Origin: Moniliella sp. 'wahieum'
Taxonomy: Eukaryota > Basidiomycota > Moniliellomycetes > Moniliellales > Moniliellaceae
Assembly: GCA_003971905.1 (NCBI GenBank)
Contig: RSEE01000142.1
Location: 62,001-126,000, forward strand
Reading direction: 5' to 3'
DNA: 64,000 nucleotides
A program made the translations under genes and the position numbers. Below the pieces are notes generated by a model that made no database searches, was not told where the DNA came from, and saw only the letters and a program-made list of their open reading frames with translations. Positions 11,358-24,131 of this stretch are shown in pieces (the stretch's first letter is position 1; each line of letters begins with the position of its first letter).

Positions 11358-11993
11358 ATGGTTGATGCCAGCACCATTGTCCGCCGCGGCGCCCCGGTCA
11401 CTCTGGGCGTGCTGTCCCTCTTCTCTCTCGTCGTTGCCATCATTGCCTCGGTCTTGGTCCACGACTACAATGCCAAGGATGCTGCCAAGGGCGAAAAGTC
11501 GTCCGTCAAGGCCCGCGTTCGCTTCTTCCTGTTTGTAGGCTGGTTCTCGTTGTCTTCTCGACAGCTTATGTGCGTCTTTTTCTCCTTGCCTCCGCGCTCC
11601 ATCCACATTCAGGGCTGGGCCGCTGGATGACTGACCGGTTAGCTGACCCGCGTACACTTACTAACCCGCCCCCTTCCTTCCCCTTCCCGCAGGTCGTCTG
11701 CTTCCTGACTGGCATTGGCGGCGTGTTTACGTCGATCGTTCGCACTTGATTTCATTTTCCTCGACTGGGTCTTCTGGCTCTCGGCCGCGGCGGCGCTCAC
11801 GTCGTCCATGGGCGGCGGTCAGAACTGCTCGCACTCGTCGTTCAAGTACTGCTCGGCGAACGAGGCGCTGATTGCGTTTGGGTTTATCAACTTTGTATTG
11901 ACAACGTGCATGTGTGCGTGGTGGACCGTCATTGGCGCCGGTGCGTTCCGTGGCGGCGACTTGAAAGAAACATTTGGCAACTCGAGGGCCTAA
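11358..11993 (+). CDS. MARVEL/Nce102-type four-helix membrane protein
   Basis: The start ATG lies in CGCCATGG. The N-terminus (MVDASTIVRRG) leads into a first hydrophobic helix (about residues 12-34), then a charged loop (KDAAKGEKSSVKARVR) and a second helix. After the intron come LTGIGGVFTSI and the MARVEL signature-like FIFLDWVFWLSAAAALTSS. A Cys-containing loop follows, then a last helix, FGFINFVLTTCMCAWWTVI. An intron runs from about 11569 (GTGCGT) to 11693, with branch site CTAAC. The frame slips near 11536 and 11743, which look like small indels. Family members are plasma-membrane proteins of eisosome/sphingolipid domains. The assignment rests on the hydrophobic pattern and the WLSAA-type motif. 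Confidence 0.72.
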
Positions 11994-12800
11994 ATCACGC
12001 CTAACGCCTAATGTCTAATGTTCAACGCCTAACGCTAAGCACTGTCTGCCCGCTCTGCTCTGCTCTGCTCTGCCCTGCGCGCTCGGCACTCCGATACGAT
12101 ACCCCTTTACCCTTGTGGCGCGTACCTCGCTGCTGGGGGTACGGGCTTTCCCCCCCTCGCTTTCTCTCTCTTTGTCGTTCTAGTCGTTAAGACCACCTTG
12201 TTTTTCTTGCTCCCTTACCGTCCCTATCTGCCTCCCTCGCCCTTGGCGCAAGTTTGTAGGAATTGTACATGTGCCTTTGGCTCGATCTGCCTTTTTGAAT
12301 GCCCTGAATGTCTTTCCCCTTACGCCTTCGACGCCGACGCACGGTTGTTGCCCGCCCGGTCCTCTACGGATGGGTGCCATGTAAATAATGCAATTGAACC
12401 AGCGTATGATGATGGGTGGGGTTCAGCCATCCATCCATCTGATCAACCTCATTTGAACTGAATATTGAATCTCGACATTGTGCAGCATGCCCTCGGTAGA
12501 GCTCATTGAGGTACGAGCTAAGTCCGACGTCCACCAGGCCAGACTAGCATGAGCGGCCAGCGCTTAGCGCTTAGAATGCACAATGAGACTTGCGATTGAA
12601 TCTCCGGGATGCCGGACTGCAGGACCGTCGCCTCGCCATGTAAAGCTGCATGTTGCTCTCTGGGGCACCACTAGAACCTAGCAAACGGGGTAGACAGGCA
12701 GGCAGATCGGCTGCTCGCTCGGGACGCCAGGACGCGTGCGCGGGACCCAAACTGGCCATCCCATCACCAATCATTAAATCATCTTACATTTTCCCCTTCG
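11994..12800. other. intergenic with CGCCTAA and CTCTG repeats
   Basis: Directly after the MARVEL stop codon, CGCCTAA-like words recur between 11994 and 12040, followed by a CTCTG tract (12051-12078) and pyrimidine-rich DNA. No gene is supported between here and the end of the TCERG1-like gene. It probably holds the 3' UTRs of the two convergent genes. Confidence 0.5.
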
Positions 12801-15138
12801 TCACTCTTTCTGCCGCACGGCCCTCTTGCTTGCGCGCAAGCCGGACAGGTACTGTTCGATCCACACGTCCCGCTCCTCGGGGCGGTGGGAAAAGGCGCGG
12901 TACCGTGCATCGTCCTTCAACACAGCACGCACCTCATCCAGATCAAACTTCATGCCCAACAGATCCTGCTCCATCTCCTCGTCCGCATCTGCGTCTGCAT
13001 CTGCATCTGCGTCCGCGTCCCCGCTCCTGCTCCCGCTCCCGTGTCCGTCGGCCGAGTCGGCCGGGCCAGGCTGCTCCGAGCCGGAAGCAGCGTGTCGGAG
13101 CTCCTTTTTGGTCTGCTGCAGGCGCCCCCAAAACTCCAAAAACGCATTCTCGCGCAGCATGGTCTGGAACGCCTCGTACGCACGTTGGGTCCGCGCCTCG
13201 TTCCACGCGACAAAGGACCGCTCCAGCGCGTGCTCGACCGCGTCCCCGTCGGCATCGGCATGGGTATCGGCGTCAGCGCCGGTGCCATGAAGGTGGAGGA
13301 CGAGCTTGTCGAGCCCGAGGCGGGCAAAGTCGCGGTCCTCGCGAACCTGGGGCACAGTTTCGTCCATGGACCGGTCGAGCGTCGGCGCGGCACGGGCAAA
13401 CAGTTGGTCCAACTGGGACTGTTTGCGGGCCAGAAGACGGGCCTGGTGCGCCAGGAAAAGCGATTGCTGTTCGCCCGGCGGAAGCGGCACCGCCCCGCCC
13501 CACACGTCGCGCGATACAGAGAGCGAAAAGGGCAGGTAGGCATCCTGCACCTTGTCCACCAGCCGTTGCTCGTACTGCGCGCGCGCCGTCTCGTGTTCCG
13601 CGTGGTGCGCCACGGAACGCAGCGTCGAGGCCAGCCCGGCCTTGTGGCGCGCGACTTTCTCCCTGCGCTGCGCAAGCGCTTCCTCTTGCTTGGACCGCTT
13701 GGCTGTCGTCGTAGGGGCTGGTGCGGGCGCCGATGCCGGAGCCGGCGCGCTCGCCACCCATTCGGCCCACAACTGAGCCCGGCGCGTCGCGCTGCCCACC
13801 GCATCGTACCGTGCATCGCGATCGAGGCCGAGCTTGACCCGGGGCCAAGCGTCGGCGACCAGCTTGGCGCTGGCGTCGGGCGCGAGCGAAGCGACGGACC
13901 GCCGGACCGCAAGCTTTTCCTCCGCCACCCGTTCCTCGAGCAAGTGCACAAACGCTTCCTCGGCCTGCTGCGCTTGCCGGCGCTTCACCTCGCCCAGCTG
14001 ACGAAGATGGGCCTTGAATGTGCGCTGGTCCGGGCGGAAGCGCGGGTCTTGGCCATGGCTCTGTTCAAAGTCGGCCCATTGGGTCCGGGTCGAAGTCACC
14101 TTGTCCTTCAACAGCGCGAGGAAGTCCCCGTCTTGGTTGCGCGACACGGTGGGGGCGGAGGTAGAGGTAGAGGTAGAGGCACGTGGTGTGGCGGGATGGG
14201 AGTCGAGGTGGGTAGGGGCGCAGGCTGAACGCGGGCCTGTTTCGCCGCTCGTTTCTCCTTCAAACGGAGCTTGCACCATTCGTTGAACGCGTCTTCCCGC
14301 TCGCCTTTGGGCATGCGGGCGTACGCGGGCAACGTATCAAACTTGCCCTTCTCCAGTTCCCAGGGCGCCATCGCGTTCACCTCCTTGGCTGTGCCCGTGA
14401 GACTGGTGAGCATCGCATAAAATGCCTGCACGGGGTCTTCCTCCTCCGCGGCGGCAGTTGTGCCTACCTCTCCTTCTGCCTCCTTGTCCTCCGTCGCCGA
14501 GGCAGTATCCGTTTCAGCCAGCCGCTGCGCCTCAGCCGCCTTGGCAGCTTCGGCAGCTTCTGCTTCAGCAGCCATCTCGGCCGCCATTTGGAGTTGCCAT
14601 TCTTGATCATCATCATCATCGTCGTCGTCTTCGTCGTTGTCGTTGTTGTTGTTGTCGTCCTGCTCCTGCTCCTGCTCCTGCTCCTTCTCTTCTTCCTCTT
14701 CCGCCCTGTCATCATTGGTATGGACAGCGGGGATTTCCCAGGCGCGTGTTGGAGGGGCTGGGCGGGGCGGGGGAGGCGGCGCGTGGGCGCTTGGCCGGGT
14801 GGTCGGGGGAGGCAGCCCTGCGCTTGGGCGGGTCGGGAAGGTGGCCAGAGACTCTGCTGGGTGTCGGGGGGAAGAAGAAGCGGTGGTGGCGGTTGGTTGT
14901 CACCCGCAGCCACGGCCGGCCGGGCACCCAGGCGTAGGACAGCGCGGTCTCCCATCGCGCGGGGGCGGCGGCAGGAGGCGGCGGCGGAGGCGGGGCAGGT
15001 GCGGAAGCCGGCGCGGAGCAGCGCAGAAGAGGGCCGCTTGTAGGTGCTGGTGCGGGAGGCCCTGTGCCAGTAGTACGTGTGGCCCTGTGGGGCCTTGTGC
15101 TCCGTCCAGCCGGCCGGCAGCGGAGGCAGCGCTCCCAT
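12801..15138 (-). CDS. WW/FF-domain protein, TCERG1/Dre4-like
   Basis: The chosen ATG (15138) opens MGALPPLPAGWTEHKAPQG, the start of a WW domain that ends in STYKRP. A second WW-like segment follows (VPGRPWLRVTT, then a frame change to PDTQQSLW). Next is a Glu/Gln then Asp/Asn run (about 14700-14590). FF domains come after it: AFYAMLTSLTGTAKEVNAMA, then WADFEQSHGQDPRFRP and an intact 492-codon stretch. The C-terminus (LDEVRAVLKDDARYRAFSH, then RPEERDVWIEQYL) is typical of TCERG1/CA150 and S. pombe Dre4, which couple transcription elongation to splicing. An imperfect hexamer repeat at 12981-13020 encodes alternating Asp-Ala before the last FF-like part. Frame slips occur only in the 5' third. 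The C-terminal half looks sound. Confidence 0.75.
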
Positions 15139-15414
15139 CGCAGCAGTTGGAAGAGCAAAATACTTCCGTCCCTGGGGGTACTTGGCCAATGCGCACCCCG
15201 CCGCACGTGACCCCTGAGGTAAGCAGCATGAACGTTCAGCTGCTGGGCCGGCACGCCTCACCGCACCGCGTCGCGTTGGCTGCCCCCGTGCCGCTGCGCG
15301 CGCGGCGGCACTGCAGGCTGGGCGGAGTGTGATTGATGACTGGTGATTGCTGCGTCGCCGCGTCGCCGCTGCCACTCGACCCGACGACACCCCCCCTCTC
15401 CCACCACCGCCGCC

Positions 15415-18400
15415 ATGTCGCAGAGCTCGGTGTTTGGCGCTGCGCCGCCGCGCCAGCGCTCCCGCCTCAGCTTCAAGGGCAAGCTCGCCAGCAAGGGCAT
15501 CAGCACCGACCGCCTCCTCCGCGACCTCAAGACCGTCCAGGCCGAGCTCGCCCAGATGGACCAGGACGACGTGGACCTCGACTCGCTCCTGCCCATCACC
15601 AAGCAGCTCGTCCAGCCCACCCTCATGCTCCACAAGGACCGCGGCGTCAAGATCGCCCTCGCGTGCTGCCTCGCCGATGTCCTGCGTCTCTTTGCGCCCG
15701 ACGCGCCCTACACCGCGCTCGAGCTGCGCGTGCGTACCCCCCCCCCCCTAGCTCGCGTCGCGTGTGCGCACTAACCCCCCCCGCCGCTTCCCCCACAGGA
15801 CATCTTCCAGTTCTTCATCCACGAGCTCACGCTGCCCGCCAAGACTGGCCACGGCTTGGCTGTGCCCCAAGGCCCGCGCTACTCGGACTACTTTTATCTC
15901 GTCGAGTCCCTGAGCACCGTCAAGTCGATCGTGCTTGTATGCGACCTGAATGGCGCGGAGGACATGATGACCGACCTGTTCCAAGGCTTCTTTGAGATTG
16001 TCTCGTACGTCCTTGGCTGCGGTGTGTGTTGATGCGGGTCTTTTTGTGTGTGTACTTACTAGCCCCGGTCCGCGCTGCGCAGACCGACGATGGCCAAGAA
16101 CCTCGAGATCTGCATGGCGGATATCCTGGCCCAACTGGTGGACGAGGCGCAGCAAGTGCCCGAGCCGGTCCTCGAGCTCTTGCTGGTCAACTTTAACCCC
16201 AGGCGATCAAGGCCAATCCCGCCGCGCACAATTTGGCCGTGCAAGTGTGCCAGGCGGCCGAGCACCGGCTGCAAAAGTATGTCGCGCACTATTTTACCGA
16301 TGTCATCACCTCGTCCCTTGACGATGAGCAGGACCGGAACGAGCGGGACGGCAACCTGACCCGCACCTACACGCTCATCATGGAGATCAACCGTTCCGTT
16401 CCGCCTCTTTTGCTCAACGTGGTGCCCCAAATGGAGGGGGAGCTAACGTCGGAAGACCAGAGCTTGCGCTTGATGGTCACGCGCGTGTTGGGCCAAATGT
16501 TTGGCGAGCGTCGTTCGCTCGCTGCGGCCGGCTCAACGTCGGAAGGTCTGGCAGAGGGCGACTTTGCGCGGACGTACCCGGGCGTATGGAAGGCGTGGCT
16601 GCGCCGTGCCAACGATAAAAGCTATCATGTGCGCATTGTTGGCTCGAGTCGGCCCAGGGCATCCTACGCTACCACCCTTCGCTCGTGCCCGATATGATTC
16701 CCATCTTGACGCAAAAACTGCTCGATCCGGATGAAAAAGTGCGCACGATTGCGGCCCGTGTGCTGGGCAGCATGGATTACGAAACGGCACTGCATCGGAC
16801 GCCCAAGGTGCTGCTGGAAGCTCTGGCGGAGCGGTGCATGGACAAGAAACGTACTGTGCGGGAGAATGCAATGAACGCGCTGGGCCGCCTATTTCACCTT
16901 GCCTTCCCTGAAATCGAGAGCCACGACCGGGCGGCATTGAGCAATTTGCCTGGATCCCAAGTGCGGTGCTTTCCGTGTTGAAAACGTCGGATGTATCACC
17001 AAGATGTGGCGGATGTGGTGGAACGGTGGATTTTGCCCTTCCCTTCGTATGGGCTGGGCTCGAACCAGACCAAACTCCGTTCCTCCCAGTCCTCTTCCCA
17101 AGGTTCGAGCCAGTCCCAGAGCCTGACGGCCGGCGTGGCGTTTACGGGGCAGCAGATGAATCGGCCTGGGTGGGTCGGCTGCTGTTGGTGCTCAAGTATG
17201 GGGATGGGTTTACCAAGTCGGTCATCTTTAAGCTGGGCAACCTGGTCGAACCGCTGAGCATCTGGGCCCGGTTTGTCGATGCGTGTGAAGCGTACAATGG
17301 GGGCACGATGGACGAGGACGAAGTGCGTAAGAAGCAGGAGCTCAAAGTGTTGCTCAAGGCGGTGGCCAAGGTGTTGGGGGAGCAACCGGGGGCGGATAAA
17401 GTGGCGAGTGAATTGCTCGAGTTTGCACGGATGAATGATCTGCGTGCGTACCGCCTGTTGCGGGTCAGTATGGACCCGAAACAGGACATGAAGAGTCTGC
17501 TCAAGGCGCGCTTGGAGCTGCGTCGTCGTCTCGAGGCCAACAACAAGTCGCTCGTCCCGACCCTGATGCATTTTTGGCGCGGGGCCAGTTTCCCGCTGGT
17601 CAACCGCACCACGGTGAGCCAGTTGCTCAAGGGCATCCAGCAAGGCCGCCTGGCTCGTCGGCCGCGAGCCAGGCCAGTGCCGATTCCCTCTTGCCCCTCG
17701 GCCCCAACAAGGTGAGCTTGGCGGGTACGAGGTGTTTGTGGAAAACGCGACGGCCGTCTTGACCCAGGTGACCAAGTCCCACCCCACTATGCTCATTCCC
17801 TTTGTGCCCGAACTGATCCGGATCGTTCGCGATGGCGAGGCCAGTGGCGACGAGAACCCGTATGCGACGACGGTGGCGCTGCGTGCGCTGGCGGTGATTG
17901 CTCGTGGGGATCGACAAGCGACCAAGTTGATGCGCGAGCCCAAGGCCATCGACGCCCTCTGCCATTTCGCCCTCGAGGGCCAAGTGGAAGAAGCCAAGTT
18001 TGCCACCGAGACGCTGGCGGCGATGAGCGAGCGCGACACGTTGCTGCGGCAAGGCGAAGGTGCGGCGCGGTACACGGCGCCCGGCGGGGCGCCGCTGGCC
18101 AAATCCGATCTGCTCACCGCGCAACACGCACTGCACACGTGCTCACTACGATTTCCGATCAACTGTGTGGTACGGGAGGGCAAGTTGGCCAGTCACCTGG
18201 CTGCGCTCCTGGCTTTGGTCAAGTACGCGCCCGATGTATTTGAGGACCGGGCCCAGTCGATCATCAAGGACGTGCTGGCCGCAATCAAGCGGCCGTGGAT
18301 GGAAGTGAAGGACGAGGCTGGCGGCATGCGCGCGGTCCAAGCCGAAGAGTGGATGGAGGAGGAGGAGCAAGAGGAGTGGGTCGAAGCGGAGGATGTGGAC

Positions 18401-19590
18401 GACAATACGCGGTCGCGCATGCTGGGCTTGCGGGTGATCACCAAGCGGGCCGAGGTGTATGCGCATACCGAGCACGCCGAGATGACCGTCAAGCCCATCT
18501 GCGGTTTTTGTACCATGCCCTGGGCGCCGGCGAAGTGGACAGCGCCACGGGCGAGCCCAAGAAACCGAATGCGTTGCCTGCCATGCCGGGCCACGCGCGC
18601 GCCTGGCTGCGCTTCACCTCGGCCGCCTGCCTGCTCAAGTTGGCGCGCCACAAGGCGTATGCGATGCTGGTGACGCGCCAAATGCTGCCGTTGGCATTTG
18701 TGGTGCAAGACCGAAGCTTTGGTGTGCGCAACCTGTTCTTGCGCAAGCTGTGCGCCTACCTCTCGTGCAACAAACTGCCCCCGGCGTTTTATGCGGTCCC
18801 TTTCCTGGTTGCGTTGGACCCCGAAGAGGAAAACTTGCATCTGGTGCGCTACTTTTTGCGCAAAGTCATCTGGGGCGTCTCGACCGCCCAACGGTTCAAG
18901 ACGGTGGAATACACCTTTGCTCGCTTCCTCCACCTGCTTGCGCACCACCCCGACTTTCACCGGGAGGACGTGACGGAAGCGCTTCAGTTTGCTCGCTATG
19001 TCGACTTTTACCTGACCAGCGTGGCCAACGAGGAGAACATCAATTTGTTCTGGTACATGTGCAGCCGGCTCAAGACGCTTCGTGCGGCAGACAGCGTCGG
19101 CGCAAGTGAGAACTTGTATGCGCTGTGTGAGCTGGCGCAGCTGCGGATCAAGCGCAAGGCACTGTCCAATGGCTGGACCATTGAACCCTGGCCGGGCAAG
19201 GTGGCGATGCCCTCGACATTTTCCGTCCCTTGCCCAACAAGGAAGTGCAGAAGGAAATTTACTCGCGGCAGTACTTGCCCGAGGTGGTGCGGCGGCTGAC
19301 GAGGACTTGGACCAAGTCTCCAGCCGCAAACGGCCGCCGGCCGAAAAAGTGATTGACCTTCCCAAACCAACCAAGACGTCCCGCGCGCTCGCGCTCGCCA
19401 GCCCAGCCCCACCGACGATTCGGACGAGGAGATGGAAGAAGCGCAAGAGCAGGCTGAGGCCACACCCAAACCCACGCGGGCGCGGCCTAAGCCTAGGGCG
19501 GCCAAGGCCACGGCCTCGCGCGCGGTCGGCGCTGCGGACGAGGTTCCGAGGACAACGAGGAAGAGGAACAGGAGGATGAAGATGAGGGGG

Positions 19591-19622
<32 letters not shown>

Positions 19623-19681
19623 CGGAGAAGGAAAGCAATCCGCCTCCTGCGAAGCGCGCGCGTCGGGCTGGGCGCCGTTGA
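15415..19681 (+). CDS. PDS5: PDS5, cohesin-associated HEAT-repeat protein
   Basis: The ATG at 15415 opens MSQSSVFGAAPP. The family hallmarks follow: LLRDLKTVQAELAQMDQDD, VDLDSLLPITKQLV, HKDRGVKIALACCLADVLRL and FAPDAPYTALELR. Intron 1 is 15730-15798 and intron 2 is 16005-16082. After them come FYLVESLSTVKSIVLVCDL and MAKNLEICMADILAQL, then HEAT-like helices to the end. The tail is acidic then basic (PPPAKRARRAGRR, stop 19679-19681), about 1,370 residues in all, normal for the family. Pds5 binds the Scc1/Wapl parts of cohesin and regulates its loading and release from chromatin. Roughly ten small frame slips interrupt the long last exon, for example one missing A at 16200-16202 in an otherwise perfect match. 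Confidence 0.88.
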
Positions 19682-19916
19682 ACCGAGAACCGATCTGATC
19701 TACGTTTGGGGTCTATGCGTCTATGAACCCGGTGGGCTGTCCTTGACTCGGCCGAGGAGGCGCTTTTAGTTGATACAATAATGAACCCGTTTTAAGCAAA
19801 CAAGAAAGAAAGGCTACAGACCCCGCGCGTAGCCGACACGCGCCATCCCACAGACAGACGCGCCATGCCGTGCCATCCACTCTACCCCAGGCCAGGCTGA
19901 ACTGATTAACCACTAC

Positions 19917-20982
19917 TCAGGCGGGCGGCGCGTCGGCATACGAGCCTATCCGACTGGCTAGTCGACTGAGGAAGAGGTACGCCACCACCGCAGCGGCAAA
20001 TGCGACTTTGCGTTGGCCTAGACTGAACAAGGTGCCGAACATGCCCCGTGGGGGCGGCGCATTCGGCATGTCGTTGACCTTGCCTCCCCGGTTGGCTTTC
20101 CGGTTGGCTCGCCGCGCCGCCGGCCCCGTCAGAAGCCGCTCTTCCGTCGCGCGGGGGGGGGAGCACGGTGACGGAATCTACCGCGGCGGTGGACCGAGTC
20201 GGGACAGGAGCGGTGGCAGGATCAAGAGAGGCAGGTGGGTCGGGGGCGCTGGACGGGGGTGGGGCGGGCCGCTGGCCCATGTTGGGCAGGGGGTGGCGGT
20301 CGCATGCGCGTACTCGGGAAAGAGCGCAACAAATTTACGTTGCTTGATGTTCCAGGCGTGGGAGGCCTGTGCGTACGCCCTCCGATCGGCAGCGCTCGCC
20401 GACACACTTCCGGTCGTCATCTCTTCGCCCGTCATGAACGACAGCAGGCCCACGAGACTAGCCCCGCGTCATCGCGTCAGTTGGGTCAGTCAGGCGTGCA
20501 TCGTGCGCGGCAAGCAGAGGGGGAAGGGACGTACATGTTGGCCACACTCCAGCTGGGGTTCCAGCTGCCAGGATGAAAGTCGCTCATCGAGGTGCAGATC
20601 TTGGTGTTGGGACTGAAACGGCCACTGGGCGTCTGCACCTTGATGCCCCTGGACACCGGCCAGGCGGGGGTCAGCGAGGCGTCGCGAGCAAGGGACCCGG
20701 GGAGGAGACGTACGGAGGCTTGAACGGGTAGTCGCTCGGGAAGAGGAGTTGGCCCCAGTACTCTCCCCGTCATAAGGGGTGTCGGGGGGGCCACGGAGAA
20801 GGAAGTGCCACTCGAGCACGTTGTCTTCGCGCGGACGGGCATAGCAGTAGGGCGGCGCATCGGCTTCCATGTTGATGGCCTCCTTTGCGAGCTGGGGGAC
20901 GGGAAGCAGCGTCAGCAGAAGAGCAATGGGGCGCAGGGCGGGATGGACAACATACGCGCTTGGCAGCGGCTTTGCTGGCCAT
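19917..20982 (-). CDS. UBC6: UBC6, tail-anchored ER ubiquitin-conjugating enzyme
   Basis: Exon 1 (20982-20956) encodes MASKAAAKR. Introns are 20955-20892, 20713-20649 and 20534-20458, all with GT-AG ends. The UBC fold follows: [31 protein letters not shown], then [15 protein letters not shown] in a shifted frame, and [20 protein letters not shown] with the catalytic Cys. Next are [10 protein letters not shown] and [18 protein letters not shown]. The C-terminus is a single hydrophobic anchor ([19 protein letters not shown]) about ten residues before the stop, as in Ubc6/UBE2J. This E2 works with the Doa10-type ligase in ER-associated degradation. Frame slips occur at about 20770 and in the Pro-rich linker. 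Confidence 0.9.
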
Positions 20983-21948
20983 GGTGGCGGGGAGCACGGG
21001 CGATGGCGGTGGCGGCTCGGCGGCGATGGTGGTGGATTGAGCTGATTTGGCCCGCCAATCGCAGCGCCTCAGCGCCAGCCGCATGCAACTTTCAAAACGC
21101 CCGCCTCTTGCGTGTGTTGCATTGCACCCCTGCGCTTCAATGTTGCAAGTAGCACGTGCAGTGCTGAAACATTCAACGTTCAAACATTCCACGCGCCACT
21201 CACTCGGTGGCGGCGCTGACCTCATCGACCTCCGCTCTCCGAAAGCTATTTATACTGAACTAGTAATACTATGTGCGGCCCGCCCTGTACGCGCCCTTTT
21301 TCGGCGCTTCGCTAGAGAAGCAAGCCCCGAAAATACTCGGTGCGTACCCACGCCCAAGTCAACCCATCTCCGATTATCGCCTCACGTCTCAAGCGCCAAC
21401 CTGTAGCGTCCCGGTCAGATTGATATCAACGGTTTATCGCGCTCAACTGAGCGTTTTGATATCCGCTACGCACTGTCCCCTGCTGAATTTCTCGCCCCCA
21501 AGAAATCGTGCAACAAAATACCTTGTGGAGGTAGTAGGGCACTTGAAATACTGATCGAACTGATCTCTGGTAGGCGCGCCTCCATTCTCGGCGCCATGCA
21601 GTAGGGAGACGAGCACATCAGCAGGGCGTGTCTATTTTCGGCCGCCAAACCCCAATCTCGGCCGTGCGGTGATCTCGGTCTTTGCGGTATTGGCACTCAC
21701 TGTGGAGGGTTCGCGGTTAGGTTAATTGCAGTAGCTCCAACAAACACATGCACACTGCAATACAATCCACGCTGCGTGGTTTGATGGTGCTCCGTGCGCC
21801 CCTTGCCCCAACAGCACACGCCACAAAGGTTTATAAACGAGGCTCTCTGGGGGCATACGCGTTTCGAGTCGCCACCAATAACTCTTTCCTTCCAGCTGCA
21901 TCCGCCTCGCCTCTTTTCGTCTGCGACCCAACACCGAACAACAACGCC
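20983..21948. other. divergent promoter region, UBC6 / LURP-one-like
   Basis: This space separates the divergent starts of UBC6 and the next gene. It is AT-richer than the genes and carries iterated AACATTCAACGTTCAAACATTC words at about 21165-21190. A TATA-like word (TTTATAAACG) lies at about 21832, 117 bp before the next start. No gene is seen. Confidence 0.5.
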
Positions 21949-23217
21949 ATGTTTCATGCTGGCTTCAAGGAAAAAGATGAATCCAGGATGGGTTCGCCAA
22001 CCCGTACTCGGATTATCACGAGCCCACAGCTTCCTCCTTCTCGGACGAAGACGAAGTTGGCTTCCCGCCGATACGAAGGAGCGCCCTTCTTCGCCCTCTA
22101 GTGCATCGCGCAAGCGATCGGCGTACACAAGTACGAGTGGGAGTGCGAGTCCTCCCGAGTACACCCGTCATGACCCCTTGTTGGCGGGTAGTGCCTCGGC
22201 CTCGGCCTCCCCAGCCCGGTGGGGACAGTCCTCGTTCGCGGGCTCAACGGCCCCTGGCAAAGTACCTGCCGGCCGCACCAACGCTCGCTAGGCCTCTTCC
22301 CCTCCTGGGCCCAGCACAACACGCAGCAAACGTTCAAGCTTACTTGTCCGCCTGCGTTTTCCTCCAAGGTATTTGCCACGGACGTGCGGAGCGGGGTGAC
22401 GCTGCTTCAGTGGAAGAGCCTGGCACGGCAGTTGCTCTCGGGCTTTCGTCCGTCAGCCTTTTTGGTGGAGAATGCACGGACGAACGAGCCGCTGCTGGAG
22501 TGCAGCACGACATGGCCTCGGAAAGGGGCGAGTGGATCCTTTCGCGTCCGACTGGCAGGATGGGCCAAGGTCAAGGCCAAGGGGCAGTAGGCGAGGTGCT
22601 CTGCACCGTCTCCCCCTCAGCCGGGGATGGGTACGGATCGACGATGCAGATGGACGTGTGCTTTGCCAACTCGGCGGGGAATGGAGCGGAAATGCAGTTG
22701 GTGCTTGTCTATGACCCTATGGAGGCGCGATGGGACTTGCTTGACATGGACGGCACCGTGCTGGGGCAAGTGGAGCAACAGGGCCAGTTTGCCAACGAAG
22801 CAGTGGTGACCAGTACGTTCCTTTTTCTCTCTCTCTTTCTTTCGGTCCGAGACTGACCACGTGGATCCACCTTCAGTACCAGCCTATGCCGATACACTCT
22901 TCTTTGTCGTCTTGGCCATGATCACGCGCGAGGAAGACTTGATCCGTCAACAGCAACCGTGCGGTACCGGCCCGGTGATGGGCGGGGGCATGGGAAGCGC
23001 CGGTATGGTTCCGGGTATGGGGGTGCTAGGTACCGTGCGAGGAGGCCTGCGCGGGGCCCTGCTTGGTCCGGGCCAAGTATGTGGGACGCCGGCGCGGCGG
23101 ATTGCTGGGGGGCGTTGTGGCTCGGGCTCCGATTGGTGGAGGCGCGGAAGTGGGGGGCCGTTCCAGGCGCCTCTGCGCGCCCCTCGCCGCATGAGGCGGA
23201 ATGGGCTGTACTATTGA
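21949..23217 (+). CDS. LURP-one / tubby-C-terminal-like protein
   Basis: The ATG at 21949 opens MFHAGFKEKDES. A Ser-rich N-terminal part follows (NPYSDYHEPTASSFSDEDE in a neighbouring frame). The core resembles the LURP-one/tubby-like barrel: FSSKVFATDVRSGVTLLQWK, LLSGFRPSAFLVENA, then MQMDVCFANSAGNGAEMQLV and YDPMEARWDLLDMDGTVLGQ. A 64-nt intron (22813-22876) precedes the last strand and helix, IPAYADTLFFVVLAMITREE. The tail is Gly/Met-rich (GPVMGGGMGSAGMVPGMG). Such proteins are membrane- or lipid-associated in other organisms, but their fungal role is unknown. The frame slips about three times. I am fairly sure it is a gene, less so of the family. Confidence 0.55.
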
Positions 23218-24131
23218 TCGAATGATGTGCTGAGGCCTGGGCGTGCTGCATTGGTCAGTCACCCAAAGGGACACGACCAGCGGCTTGCACCAGAGGGGGG
23301 TTGTGTATCGAGGAGTTCTCTTTCTTCCGCAGCCGTTCGTATAGCCGAGCAGCAATGGACACTGAACATACGAACGTTGTGAACGTAGTAGACTCTCTTG
23401 TTTTCGCTTTGTCACGCTCCTCTTAGGTAATAAGAAGGCGCCGTATCTTCTTGGCGTGCATGTTGCTTCGCCCTGCCAGCGATGCCTGGCCTGGCGTTGC
23501 GCGGGCTCTGGTTATCGATCTTGTCTGCGAGCGGGCGCTCGCTGAGCACGGACATGTGACAAGGGAGATGCAATCCACGCTGGAGGAGCCGGGGGGCGCG
23601 CGGAACACCGGACGCGGAAACGCGATAAATGAGCGGAGCGCGGGCGGTAGGGTTGCTGCTGCGCGGGGCGCGGCGTGGCTTTGCGTCTGCGGCGGCCGTG
23701 CACGAGAAGGTTTGCGCCGGCACGGGCGCACTGTGGAGCGTGACCATTCTTCTGGTGGCGGGCGCCGCACCACACCCCTGTCCACCTCACCCGTCACCAC
23801 CCCCGCCGCCCCGCACGGCGCCAGTGCGCGTGCGTTGGGGCCCACGCCCCGCTGTCTCAGCGGGCGCGCAGCGGGCGAGTGTCGGGCGGAATATCACGCA
23901 CCGCACGCCCGCTCATGCGTCGCGTGGGCGGCGTGGCAGCGTGTAGGGTTGGCCCAGGCCGCCCAGCCTGCCACACTGCTCAGGCCGGCCGCGGCGGACG
24001 ACGGACTAACCCCCTCGACACGCGACCAGCGCCCCCCGGCCTTTGCCCAACCCCCCCCATCCATCTCCCACCCGACGACGACGCCCAGACCTCCAGCCTG
24101 TTGCACTGCGTCGCGCCTCTCCGCTGCGACC
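23218..24131. other. intergenic, no clear gene
   Basis: The region is GC-rich and precedes DEF1. It has a long open frame on the + strand that runs into DEF1 by chance; its product is Arg/Pro-rich and matches nothing. I see no RNA gene or repeat. Confidence 0.5.

Noticed and set aside
11994-12040. Telomere-like CCTAA repeats
   Set aside because: The units are irregular (CGCCTAA, TCTAATG), few in number and internal to the chromosome segment, beside a gene end.
12950-14228. Several 190-450 codon frames overlapping the TCERG1-like gene
   Set aside because: They lack domains. The 492-codon minus frame in the same place carries the conserved FF-type end.
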